Part shown: positions 26,406 through 38,532 of the stretch, piece after piece | Position numbering within the stretch: position 1 is the stretch's first letter | How the letters are laid out: each line of letters begins with the position of its first letter | DNA from: Malurus cyaneus samueli | Taxonomy: Eukaryota; Chordata; Aves; Passeriformes; Maluridae | DNA length: 64,000 nt | NCBI GenBank assembly: GCA_009741485.1 | Contig: CM019215.1 | Span: 80,866,187-80,930,186 of the forward strand | Reading direction: 5' to 3' | Made by a program: the position numbers and the translations under genes | Notes under the pieces: generated by a model | The model's database searches: none | What the model was told of the DNA's origin: nothing | The model's input: only the letters and a program-made list of their open reading frames with translations

Positions 26406-27389
26406 TACTATAACATTTAGGTGGGTGAGACAGAAACGGTATAGAGATTTTTCACATATTCTTAAAAAAAATATTCATTTTTCTACAGCCAAAAGTAAAA
26501 CCCTCATGAATCTTTACAAAGGCAGGATTTTAGCTTCTCTCCTGCTGGCCTGACAATATTACAGTTTTCAAAAAGTTGTGTAAGTCTAAATGCTACATCC
26601 TGTCATACGTATAAAATTTATTATACTCAAGGATCCCCTAGAATTCCTTTACATTATTTATAAACAGAGATAATGTATAAGATAAGCAACAGTAACATAC
26701 AAGTTCCCAAGTGAAAGTTTATATTTTACTGGGAATGTCTGAATATCAGTCTTTGGACTGCAAAGTTTTTATCTAGGAAATGCTTTTCTTGCCACTGTAT
26801 CTCAGAAAACTGGGCCTATTTTTAAGAGCAATTATTTACTATAAGGAAACTACAATGACATCAAGTTAGTTAAAACAAGAAAACATATTTACAAACCAAT
26901 ATCTTTAGTCAATGTTTTTCCAAATAATCTGCCTTGGCTTTAACAGAAACTCCTACAAGCATGAAAATTTTAAAATAGGCAGCAAGATACTTTCATATAC
27001 TAAGAACTTTTTTTCTTACCTTTTTTGTCATTTTCACTGTCACAACTGTTTCCAAAGCCTGGAGTTTAAAGCAATCTCAACATTGTTCAATAAGACTTAG
27101 AAATTAAACAGTTACTGTGCTTTGCAGCGTCCTTTGATTGAGTTCTGCAGGTGGAAATTGAGGACTGGTGCCAAGTAGAGCCTGTGATTTCTAAATGTCA
27201 AAAATCAAAACTCTGTTATCTCAGACTTTCTTTCCAGACTAATGCACTTTTCTCTTCCATAGCCTGGAAATAGGATTTTTAGTCCTAATCCTTTCTCTTT
27301 CTACATTTTGCCTTGCAATACTACAGAGTTTTGAGACTTTTCAGGAATTTTTCATAATTAAAAGCATTCGATAATAGTACCTAGTACCT

Positions 27390-27391
<2 letters not shown>
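26406..27391. other. Unique non-coding DNA, nothing recognised
   Basis: AT-rich sequence after the CR1 3' end. No gene, RNA or repeat recognised. Confidence 0.45.

Positions 27392-27428
<37 letters not shown>
27392..27428. repeat. Uninterrupted run of 37 T
   Basis: Counted directly from the sequence. Avian CR1 elements do not carry poly(A) tails, so this is not a LINE tail. A minus-strand retrocopy tail is possible, but no AATAAA is seen on that strand next to it and the flanks show no target-site duplication. Confidence 0.95.
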
Positions 27429-27431
<3 letters not shown>

Positions 27432-30400
27432 TTTAACAGAACAGAATAGATATAACCAAATAAAGGAAAACCAACTTAACTACAATCACCGCTGTTTGAT
27501 TACAGACAACTCTACCAGCTCCCACAAGAATATTTGTTTTTTATCTTGGTATCTCTCCTAAAGTCAAGTGCAAACTTTAAGTAGAAAGGAAGTGTTAAGA
27601 ACAGAACATGTGTGAATTTTTAAAAAGCTGAAAATACTTGAACTAATGTCAGGATTTTATCATGCTTGGCTTGTGCTTTTTGAAGCTCAAGGTTGGCAAC
27701 ACACACATTCACATTTCCATAACATGTAGCAATATTGCTTTCTTTGTCCTGCTCTCAGCAAAACACTCAAAGACAGAAAAATTCCTTTCCCGATGCCAAT
27801 TTTATTACAAAAGCAGTTTTCCAGAAAGAACCTCATGAAATGCAAACCTAATGCCTTTTCTACAAGCTTGATGATTCTTAGTCCATCTTCTTTCAGGGCT
27901 TGACATTCTTTCACTCCAGTGGTCAGCTCCAGGTTTCCATTTATTGGCAATAACGCAGCTACGCCCTTAAACAGCAGCATGACACTTTAATGCAGCAAGG
28001 CACTAGAGACAAACACCGTCTAGCTTCTAAAACTACCTTTCTATAGTGCACATATTTTTCACTGGATCTGTTTTCTTAAAACCAAAATAAAACACATTTT
28101 TCTATCTACGATTTCTTTATCTTTCATGCAATCTGTCGGAATGAAATGTGGGTACAAGATCCTGTGAAAATCAGTCCAAAACTGGCTAAATAATGAGGTG
28201 AAAAAGGTACCTTTTTCCAGAATCCAAGGAGGAGGAGTCCTAAAAAAAGGAACCCTTTGTTAAGACAATGTCATCAATATTTGCAAGTTTGATATCTTCT
28301 GGGCACACACAGACTTGCAAGAAGACAGTCTTCTGGCTTTACAGTCTTTGGGATTTGCAGTAAAGGCCTTTAATATCATTATTGCAATTAAATTACACCA
28401 GTAAAACCAGAAGATTAACTTTGTAATGCTTTTTGCTAAATGTACACAATGATCCTGAAGTAATTGAGACCCACCTCATCCCTTTGTTATACTGTCTGTG
28501 ATGAATAACAACATAGATAGAAAAGTAGGGCTGTTTTTTTTTTATCCTGATTGTTTAGACAGCAGGTAAAACAATTCAGCTTTTCAAAGGCTGTAAAGGT
28601 TCAAATTCATCTTCATGAATTTCAGATCTATGCATTCCAGGACAGAGGAAAAATGTTCTTAATTGAAACTCACAATAATTCAACTTCATATGACAAAAAT
28701 GCTTTGTCTCACTTTGCATTTCCACACAGCATCATTCATCAGACAGCTACACTGCAGGACTCTGTCTCTTGAAAAAGCATGGGACCCAAAACTGAAACAA
28801 TTCTTACACTGGTATGAAAGTGTATTCCTGAGTCACACATATTAGAAAGATAATGCTTTGCACTGATTCTGTATCGAGCAGACTGCAGCACTAAAGCATT
28901 ATTCATAAAGCCATGCACAAAGGTAAAAGCAAGCTACCTGATGATGTGATAGATAATGAAATGTGGAGATAGAGTGGGAGGAAGTATTTCAAGGCTACTC
29001 TAGCATTCATTTTGCCAAGATAACATTGATTGCTCCCATAGGCAGGATAGGCACAACCAAAAAATATAAGATGTTAGCAAAAGCAATGGTCAAAAGATGA
29101 TGCTGATATTTCTGGGATAAAATTTGCTTTTTTTGCTTCCAGTTTTCAGTACTGCTTTCACATACCACAGAGGATGTTACTAAGGAGTTCCAAGAGAGAA
29201 TACCTGGGACAGCCTCAAGATGAAAAGAGGCTGAAGGAATTGATTTTCCATGCCTAATTCCTATCAAGTCTAATGAACAGAAATGATCTACTAGCCTTTT
29301 AGAAATGAGAAAGAGTGAAATAACAAAACATTGCCAATGTCTGCTGAGCAGGGCTCATTTTCAACTAGCATGAATATCTGTCACTTAAACATACAAGGAG
29401 CTGCCAAGCTGACAATGCTTTTCAATTATAAGAAAAGCCATGTCTGAAGTTTCTCTTTTCCTGAAGGGTGACATCTGTCTGAGTGGCAGACTCTACTCGG
29501 TAACTTAAAGCATCTGCACCGTCTTTTTTGCAATGTAAGATATCCATTGTGTCAGCTAGAACAAGGCAAGCAGATGCTCCTTACACCTCCTGTTAACTTG
29601 TGCAACAGTCATGGTGCCAGAGCTAATTAAGACTCACCGTTTGCACACTTGGCTTGTGCAGAAACAGACACCATCTTCTCTTCTGTTTTAACATTGGTTT
29701 TGGTGGGGGTTTTTTTTGGATGTTATGGATCATTATTATTAAAAACAGTTTATCACTGTTCTCAGTTGAAGTGTGTGGCTGGCATTATAAGCACTGCAAC
29801 AGACAAAATCTTTCTTGTTTTCAGGTTAAATCCTCCCTTCTCTAGCAAAATGATAGGATTGCTGGGGTTGTGCCCCCATGGCGATGTGCACTCAGGAATC
29901 TCGTGGAAGACCCCATTTAGGGTATAAGACAGAGCTGCTGAATGTAGCCTCCACCACCACATTGCCTAAACTTCAAAAAATTCATGGACAAAAATCTGCC
30001 CTTTCTGCTTAACCTAGATTCCCAAGAGAGTCACAAACCCCATTTTTATTACAGCTGGGCTCCACAGTCCAGTCACATTTTTCCCCTTCTAGGCAGGGCT
30101 TCACTGAAAATATTTTACTGGATCTCTTCATCCCTGCACTATTTCCTTCTCTCAGAAAGAGGCGCAGCACTCATCCTCCTGCACCTCTCTGATTGTCTCC
30201 TCCTCTGCATGCCTAGAGCCCTGTGACCAATGGTAGGTGAAGGACAGAGCCACAGAAATAACTGAGTTGCTCTTCCACACAATGGAGGGCAACACTTGGA
30301 AGGTTTGTCTTTTCTCTGTAAAATGTGAGAGTTCTCCCATTTGCTCACTGATTGCATACTGCCACCATTAGCACATAACTGACATGAAACTCTTGGCAAT

Positions 30401-30519
30401 TTCCAGACTGGTACAGGAAAAGTGTCAAAAAACTCTTGTGGGGGTTGTAGCTTTATTTTACTGATTTGGCAATAACAATCCTAAAGGAGTCAGCTCATAT
30501 GGAAACACAGTTGCAGCCA
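27429..30519. other. Unique non-coding DNA, nothing recognised
   Basis: No gene, RNA gene or transposon recognised. Short T and A runs only (for example near 28532-28541). Confidence 0.45.
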
Positions 30520-30700
30520 GTTTACCTGCTTAATTTGCAATTTTAGTTCATTTCTCATTAGTAATTGCATGGAACCCTAATGAACATGAGAGCGAGCTAT
30601 TTTTCACTCCTTTTCCAGTAGAAAGAGCCAGGTCTCTGAATTATTTCTTCTCATTAAGTGAAAAATCTCCCATTTGGTTGGCACGACAGTGACACAGGAT
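30520..30700. promoter_or_regulatory. Candidate regulatory element
   Basis: Repeat-free stretch with several homeodomain-type cores close together: TTAATTTGCAATTTTAG, CATTAGTAATTGCATGG, CCTAATGAACATG and CTCATTAAGTG. This is motif clustering only, with no conservation data. Confidence 0.18.
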
Positions 30701-33199
30701 CTCTCAGCAGCTGTTTCAAAGGATGCTGCAAACTACAGAGCTCTCTGTATGGGAAACAAGAGTCCATACTTCCACTTTATGGGGAGATACGTGGGTAAAT
30801 CTCCACTCACTGAGATGAGAAAGTCTCATTCAAGATCAAGTTAATAGCCAACATTTTCCTAATTCATCGCTGCAACAATATCATGGCAAAGGGGTGAGAG
30901 CAGCCTGCTGAAGCAGAGCGTGTTGCCAGACTGCAGATGAAGCAGGCAACACCTCAAATTTCACCTTTGTTGAAATGAAGCTGTGCTAATGGGCAGTGCA
31001 AAATAAGCAAAAGGTAAAAGACAAGAAGATGTGGTGTTCAATAGCATCCCCATACCTCCTATGAGAAGTGTACAGCAAATTCCTGCAGCTCTCACGAGCC
31101 CTACCGATGCCCTTCAGGTGAAACATTGAGCATTCCAGCATCCCAATTGGGCATAATACTGCAGTCTGTTGTGAGATCAATGAATTGTGGAGTCACATAG
31201 TTTCTTAAGATGTAAAATAGGGAGTCAAGCAAAATAAGTTGTTTTGTTACCTTCAAAATTCAAAAAACAGACAGAGACCTATGTAACACAGCTCATAGTA
31301 AACTGCTGTTACAGAATCTGTGAGGATAATAAAAAAAAATAGATGTTACCTTATAAATGAAAACAAAGCTATGGAATAGCTGATTTCATAATAACTTGCA
31401 GGATGGCAGCACACAGTACAAGCTGGGTAAAATGTAGCTCTCTATGCAGTATCTCAGAAGATGGCATGCTTCGTTACATTCAGCTGCATGCTCCATTTTG
31501 CACAGTGTACATCTGTCTCTGAGGTTTTGTGCTCTCACATGGACAAAATTATGGAACCCTGTTTACACCACTTGGACAAAACGAATATAAAATCTGGAAG
31601 AAATTCCAGGTTGCAAACCCATACACTTAAATGGTACCAGGCTGCCTCTTTAAATATTCATTATTCAGAATATTCTACACTCTCTGACTTACCATCCAAA
31701 AAGAAAAAAAATTCCTTTTTTCCATTGTAACCAAGTGCTATTTTTTTGTAAAATTGTATTCCTTTAAATATCCTTTCAGAACAGCTACAATCGGTGAAAG
31801 AAGATAACAATAAGTAAAAATAGGAGTGATAAGACTGTAACATAAACTAATACATAATGTCAAGCCACTGAACAGATCAAATAATTTCCATTACAATGGT
31901 ATGAGATCCCTCATTATGTTCAACGAACTGAAAAAAACAAGCAGCAATATGATGACCAAAACAAATCTCTGAAATTTTAAGGCAGAGGGTGGGGGGGCAG
32001 GAAGAAGAAATGCAATGTCATAGAGCAAACTGAGTAGAACTATAAGAAGGTAAGTGTAAACCTTAGTAACATGAGACACTCAGAAATGGAAAAACTTGAG
32101 ATTTTTGTTTATTGGCAATTGATTCATAGCTAAGTACTGACATCATTCCACATTCAATTTACACCAAATTCCATGGACTTCGCATACAATCAAGACAATG
32201 CAATAACTACTTTATGGTCTGTGATAACACAGTCAATATTAGCTGCTTACACTTCTTCACCTGTAACTATTCTGTATCAATAGAACATCGTGTTTTGAAT
32301 GGTATGTGGCATTAAATACTTTTTAAAATTTGTATGAGTATGCACACTAAGATAGCACCCAACATGCACTTATTCTATTGACACAGAAATAAAAGATGTC
32401 CTTGGGTAGTCTTAACAAAAGAAGTATGAAGGATTCATAATAAAAATAATTCCTGGTTACACTCTCAGTCACAGAAAATAGATAAAAAATTCAGAACTCA
32501 AAGTGAAGGAGATGGGTTTTTTTTAAAGGTACCTATACCTTTCAGACCTCCAGTATAATTGCAAATGCAATTACAATCTTCCTCCTTTGTGTTTTAAACT
32601 CAAGTATGAACAATATGTGATGATGGGTTAAATTCAGTGCTTGAGCTTTTTTTTAGTTCATCTCTAATTTCATACGGTTCCTCTTTGTATTATTCAGAGA
32701 CAGCAAAACAGTGGATAGAAGATTAGAAATTTTGCACTTCATAAATATCTATGACACATTCTGTGTGGCTTTGTTTAAACTATCTTAATCTCATAGAAGC
32801 AGGTGGTACATATGTCCTATTGTCAATCTAACCATATTCACAGCAGGTAAATTTGGCTTTTTAGAGAGAACTAAAAATCTCAGCAATAGTAATACGTGCA
32901 AATCTTATCCTTCTTGCAACACTCGTGAAATTTCATCATCCTCTTCTCGAGATGTATCCTAAGACTTTCAGGAAAGGGGTAAAAAAACCTCACCACATGC
33001 TCAGAGGAGCAGAGCTGATTTAATAGCTTCCTCTTCCCAGCCTGAGCCTTTCTAAGCAGTCCTTTGAACCAATGCCCTTTTGGATTCAAATAGTATGACT
33101 AATAATTGCCATATATGTCTCTGAATCTGCTGTGACCATTAAGCTATAGTTAGTTTTTCCCTCACCTCTTAGTACATCAAACACAACAGTCACCTTTTC
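30701..33199. other. Unique non-coding DNA, nothing recognised
   Basis: AT-rich. Short A runs at about 31331-31339 and 31704-31711, and a G7 run near 31991. No gene or repeat family recognised. Confidence 0.45.
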
Positions 33200-33480
33200 T
33201 TAATGATCCCGCACTCTCCAGGCAAATAGGTTTGCCTTATCTTTCGTTCCTTATGTAGCCTTTAAGTGACTTGCAGTAAGCAACCCAGTAGAGTGGCGGT
33301 CAGCAGAGCGGGCGTGTTTGTTCCTCTGTTCATTTAAGCCTATTGAGTCTTGTATTAGAGAGATAATTGAGAATCTCAACCTTTTTGTTTACTCAAGCCC
33401 TTTAAAATCCCATCTTCCTTTGACTTTAATCTGGTAAACCTTTGAAGTTAGTTGTTAACCTGCTTGTATTTATCAACAAC
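33200..33480. promoter_or_regulatory. Candidate conserved non-coding element
   Basis: Repeat-free, with locally more CpG than its surroundings (about 33295-33313) and a mix of motif-like words such as CTTTGAAGTT, GTTAACC and AGATAATTGAG. The texture resembles vertebrate conserved non-coding DNA, but that is an impression, not proof. Confidence 0.15.
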
Positions 33481-33541
33481 TCAAAATTCACATTACTACA
33501 GAGAGGAAGCAAGCCTTTGCTTAGTCTGTGCATGTAGAGGT

Positions 33542-33567
33542 GGGGAGGGGGACAAGGGTGGAAAGGG
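33542..33567 (+). other. G-quadruplex motif
   Basis: Four G runs (GGGG, GGGGG, GGG, GGG) with loops of 1, 4 and 6 bases fit the standard G3+ N1-7 quadruplex rule on the plus strand. Confidence 0.6.
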
Positions 33568-35861
33568 AAGCTTTATTGAACCAATTTCCATTAACAAATC
33601 CTTCACACTTGAGGGGTTTTCTCTTACTACAGGATATTTGGACAAGCTACTGCCTAAAATGTGCATTGCACACATGGAGGTGTTTATAGACCAGGAAATA
33701 TTTAATTGGCGGGGGAAGCACTGATAAAAAAGATACAGTTTCAAGGAAAATTAAGATGCTGCTTACTTTACAATTCTCTGTTTCCTAAAGTTTTTGTATT
33801 TATGGAGATTCCTTTGGTGAGTTCATTATTAAGAGCCTTTCTTTCCCACAGATGTTTCAGAAGACACAGGGGCACAGCAATAACGCACTACACCCTTGTC
33901 TTATTTACAATGGCTGATTTCATCACCCCTGATTACACCAAAAGCAGCTCTACCGTCCCAGTGGATCAGGGTCTGTGTCTGCAACAGGACAATGTGACCT
34001 CAGCAGTGATTTCCCCACAAAAACAAATCCAACCACTTGCTGCAGTCCCCAGGACTCTCCTCCTGGTGAGGCACTGCAAGAGTTTCTCTGAGGCTGAGAT
34101 CCCAGTCACCAAGTGTATAAAATAAACAAAACTAACACAGAGTCTTTGATGTGATCTGCAACATGGGCAGATATTTAGACCAGAAAGAGTCAAAAGAGTG
34201 GTGTTAGGTGTGCTCAGTAGTGTTCCACTAATCAGCTGGAAATGCTGATGCCAGGCAGCCAAAGTTCGTACTGATGACCTGGCTATTTATAGGAACAGCA
34301 GCAGCACACTTCCTCTGCTTTCCACTGCAGCACTTACCCCCGTTAAAGCCTTGTCTAGGAACATATCCAGATTGCAGCCATTGATCCCTCACTGTCAAAT
34401 CACCTGGGGCAAAGTGCACAAGCACAGAGCAGAAAGCAACTGTGGAGCTCAACTTTGCTTGAATTCATGCGGTGTCTGGTTGGCATTCAGAGTTCGCACT
34501 GCTGCAGCCAAGGTGGGCCACCAAGAACAAAAGCCACCAAGGGGCTGGCTGGCTGTCTAGCGAGCAAGATCAATATGGCTTGTGGCTCTTTCCTTTGACA
34601 TTCACCAAATCTTTTTGCTCTGTGCGGAAGAAAGTCACCCCTGCGAGGAAACCAAAGTCAGTTCACACTTGCCCCACACAGAGTCAGCAGCTTGTGAAAA
34701 CTTTCAGAGATACCGCAACGTCTGGCTAAAGGTCCAGCTAACAGGATCCAAAAAAACCCCCATAAAGTATGAACAAAGGTCATCTCTGCTGCACCCAGGG
34801 GAACTACACACATGTAAATATATGTTTATTATTATTTGGTTTACTTTTACACAAGTCAAGGAAGATGCATTGGGTGAAAAGAAAATGCTAATTACAGCTC
34901 TCTCAAAAAGTCCTTCTCAAGGTTCCAAAAAAAGGAGCTGGATTCTCTCCTCAGGTTCAAAGCACTCTTGCTGTGCTGGACCAACAGAGCAGCACAGTTT
35001 GAAGTTGAAAAGAGGAATAGCGTGGCTGCTGCTTTTTGAAGAGTGAAATAAGAAAGAGTAGCATTTAAGAAGCTTGGAAAGGGCTTTTAGAAAAATACAC
35101 CTTTTTCTGGAGGAAAAAAAATATGTATATTTTAAAATGGCACAAGTGCAATGAAAAGTGAGAAAAAAAACATTTTATGAAACCTCGTTTCGGTGATCCA
35201 TTTTCTATGAATAGCACCTTTTTCTCCCTCATTATTCCTCCCACCCAGGAAATAGATTCTGTGGCAAGACTGATAAAAGAGTCAAATACTTGTATTGATG
35301 AATGTGTTTTTAAGCATTGTACACACTTGGCAATCAGAAATTATCACTTTACACATAAATGCAAATATAGGAGGTGTATATGTGATTGCAGAAATGTATA
35401 TAAACATGTAGAAAGGTACATAAACAATTATGAAGTATAGATATACACACCCACACATCTATTTAAGAGACCACAATATGCATAAATACACACGTGTAAG
35501 TGGAGCAAATTTAGACCATGGCAGTAGTGCATTTATTTAAACTCACATATGCAAATAAACCACCAATTTAATCCTGGACAGCAGTAAACATGCAGAATTC
35601 CTTTCCAGCAGTGAAAACTTCACCTAGGATTTATGTGCAAAATTTTCTTCCTAGCCCAAAGCAGCGCAAGAGAAATCAGGCCCCATGTATTCCATTCTAC
35701 CCCCCACAAAGTGGGAGCACCTCCTACAGTTACAAAGTGAAATTGCCTCTGAGATTTTAGATATCTGTTAACAAAAAAAATAATTGTCTAGCATTGATTG
35801 CCACACTTAGAAACTGCTACTGCTGAACCAAACATTATTTTTCTTTGTAATCTAGTATGTT
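33568..35861. other. Unique non-coding DNA, nothing recognised
   Basis: Open frames at 33706-34125 and 34582-35046 are 139 and 154 codons long but have no recognisable domain and overlap frames on both strands. About 35380-35500 is rich in short TATA/CACA alternations. No transposon recognised. Confidence 0.4.
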
Positions 35862-35948
35862 TTGAACATTAAGAACATTACTGAGGATGGTCAATATTGT
35901 GTCAGACCAAAAATGCAGCCAGCCCAGTACCTGGTCTCTCATAGTGGT
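35862..35948 (+). mobile_element. Old sauropsid-type interspersed repeat fragment
   Basis: 'gtcagaccaaaaatgcagcc' followed by 'agcccagtacctggtctctc' and 'atagtggt' follows the pattern of a repeat I recall as common in turtle, crocodile and bird genomes (tgggtcagaccaa, then ctagcccagtatcctgtc, then acagtggcc). I cannot name the family with certainty. It breaks off where the A/C-rich tract begins. Confidence 0.5.
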
Positions 35949-36069
35949 AAAACAAAAAAAAAAAAAAAAAACCAAAAAAACCAACAAACTTACAAACAAA
36001 AAAAAAATTCCAAAAAGCCAATAACACAACCCCAACAATACCAAACCCCAAACCCACAAACAAAAAAAA
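35949..36069. repeat. A-rich to A/C-rich low-complexity tract
   Basis: A run of 19, then ACCAAAAAA- and CCCAAACCC-type sequence for about 120 bases with almost no G. It starts exactly where the interspersed repeat at 35862-35948 ends, so it may have grown from that repeat's internal or tail sequence. Confidence 0.9.
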
Positions 36070-36319
36070 TAACAGAGTGAGCACGTATTTGTTTCATAGT
36101 TTGCCATGATACTTTTTGTTTTAGAGTTTTTTTCCGTGCATAAGTGCTAAGAATACAGCCTGAAATGTCCTCGAGTGATATTAATTCATAGTGTTTTGTA
36201 CAGATGCACATCCACAGAGGCCAGAGAAGGCTGTGCAGAGTTTAATAAGCAGTGCACGAAAGGGCGGGTGCTAAAATTATCTCGGGACAAGAGTCTCTGC
36301 TTCAGAGCAGCATCATGCA

Positions 36320-36342
36320 GGGAGACAGGGGTGGGGGCTGGG
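36320..36342 (+). other. G-quadruplex motif
   Basis: GGG-N5-GGGG-N1-GGGGG-N2-GGG fits the G3+ N1-7 rule on the plus strand. It lies in a locally GC-richer stretch (about 36200-36480). Confidence 0.65.
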
Positions 36343-37931
36343 CACCTCAATGCCTTCCCCTGTGACAGGGGCAGCCCCCAAAAGGGCCCAAGCAGCACAG
36401 GCCATGAGAAACAAGAGCACAGGATGAGGGAGTGCTCGTGTGATCCCACCTCTGCACTTCTGATCATCAGCCACCAGAACTGAGCCAGCATGGAAGGAAA
36501 AGTACTCTGCTGCTGATTTTGACCTAAAGCTGATTACTCTTCCCCGCAGGCTGGATGAGACTAGGAAGCAGATCTAACTTTTCCAATTTCATCTCTTTTC
36601 TACTCCCAGTAGCATGTGACTAGAAAAATACCCCTTAATCAGAGTCAGATTTACTGCTAGACCCCATACCAACACTAAAACAGAGGAGGAAAACATGAGA
36701 CAGAGGAGCTAAGAGTCTTGGACCTCCCACTCCCTGCCATGAGTTTTTGGCTTGTGCCTTGCAACTCCATGCCCAGAAACAGCTGCTTGTTAGGGCTGCT
36801 CCCAGCCCTGGCTATTTTTACACCTCTCAGTCCAATCTTGTATAAATCATTCAAGGAACTTCTCAGCCCCCACAGCCAAAACATATATAAGCTGACATTC
36901 TCTGAAAACACAGTGTCATTGCTTCACCAGGTATTACTCCCACAAGGAAGGTGGCAGAGCAGATGAGATCAGTGGTCAACACAGGCTTCTATCCCAACTC
37001 AGAGAATAAACAGAGCTAAGTGCTTCCAAAAGCAAGGATGAAAGTCCTTCAGCAGGCAGTCTGGCAGAGCCCCTACTGTGGGCAATCTCTTGCCAGTTTC
37101 AGACAGTCAGAGATTGGCTTATGCCCTTGGCTTATACAGACTCGGCTCCCTTAGAAATTTTTAGCCCAACTAGCAAAACTACAGGCAATTTTACTTGCAA
37201 CATGCAAACTGAATCCTCAATAGTGAATTCACTGTCTTAGCTGTAAAGCCCTTCAGACTCTTTCTTTTGGCCATACCTTCTTTCAGGTATGAATGGAGCA
37301 GTGCTGAGTGTAAGCACACTCTGCTTGAAAAGACAATATTGTATATTTTATACCGACATTTGAAACATAAAATTTCCTCAAGACAATTTCCCTTCTTATT
37401 TCATGCACCACTGTACAACTTTCTAGTGAACTATCCTCTCTATTTGAAAAAAAAAAGGTGAAAAACACAATGCGGAAAAATTCTATTGGCTTCACATGGG
37501 ATCTACTCAGGAAACAGAGGGAGTGACACAAGTCTTGAGCAGCCATCTTCCATATCTAACAAGGTATGACAAGGGCAATGTACCATAATAGGACCAGTGA
37601 ATTTGGATCACATGGAATTGGATAAGAGTATTACTGATCTGTCTTGCCTTTTTCAAATGCTGTTATTTTCAGCCTATGTTATTTCAGTAATTGTAGTTGT
37701 GATACTCACTGTACTACCGAATTTATTAGTTGATAATATCCCATTAAAATTCATTAGCAATATTATATTCAGAACTTCATAAAGTACTAACAAAAACAAA
37801 CAGATTTGGGCTCCAGTGAAATTACTAGGTTTCGTCAACAAAAGTAACACGGTGGCGCAATCAAAAAGAGAAGTCTGCAGTTAAAGCACATTTCTATCCT
37901 TCCCCATAAAAAGCACTGAAAATAATGAAAA
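36343..37931. other. Unique non-coding DNA, nothing recognised
   Basis: GC-richer up to about 36480, then AT-rich. No gene or repeat family recognised. Confidence 0.45.
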
Positions 37932-38000
37932 TTCATAGGCTTTCATAGAAATAGTTTGGACTTCAAAAAGTCATCTAGTTCTTATTCCTCTCAAGGTAAG
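37932..38000 (-). mobile_element. Probable ancient CR1 3' terminus
   Basis: 'ttcataggctttcatagaa', 'tagtttggacttcaaaaag' and 'tcatctagttc' match, in order, the reversed CR1 terminus (terminal CATAGAAT-type repeats, the GGTTGGAA block, then the ATCATCTAGTTCC block). The rest of the element is missing or too diverged. Confidence 0.45.
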
Positions 38001-38489
38001 ACAAATATACATAATTTAGGTCAGTTAATCTATCTCTCTATTCCTGCAGTGCTGTCCCTTATTATAGCTGCATTTTATGTATGTGTCATGTCGTATATAG
38101 ACTAAGTCACTAGATAGCTACACTTTATCATACATCACTATTATAACTAATCATCTTGATAGTGAGAGCAGCTGCTCACCCAATTTTCCTTCTATCAGAA
38201 ACTCCTTTTCAACCCTAACAGAATTGTTCACATTCCTGGTGTTTATCTCACCAACAGAACTTAAGTTTACAGAACTTAAATGTCTCAGCATAGTTGAAGC
38301 AAATTTGCACAGGAGTTTTCTGTGCATCTCCACAACTCTCATATGTTGCCCTTTCCCTTATGCCCTGGCATTTGGAAATCACAGGTCAGACTAGTTGCTC
38401 TCACCAAGCTACAGCACCAAGATGTTGGTAAATAGAAATAAAATGCTCTAGAACAAAGCTCAAAGAAAACTATACATAGATTTTACAGA
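38001..38489. other. Unique non-coding DNA, nothing recognised
   Basis: No gene, RNA or repeat recognised. Confidence 0.45.
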
Positions 38490-38523
<34 letters not shown>

Positions 38524-38532
38524 TGTGTGTGT
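38490..38532. repeat. (TG)n microsatellite with one interruption
   Basis: TG repeat of about 21 units broken once by TATG near 38517. The interruption suggests it is older or more stable than the pure (TG)n at 2768-2810. Confidence 0.97.

Noticed and set aside
33706..35046. Two plus-strand open frames of 139 and 154 codons (33706-34125 and 34582-35046)
   Set aside because: Low-information translations with no family features, and overlapping frames on the opposite strand. Treated as chance.
35835..36107. Hydrophobic minus-strand frames resembling membrane proteins
   Set aside because: The phenylalanine- and glycine/leucine-rich translation comes from the A/C-rich low-complexity tract read on the other strand.
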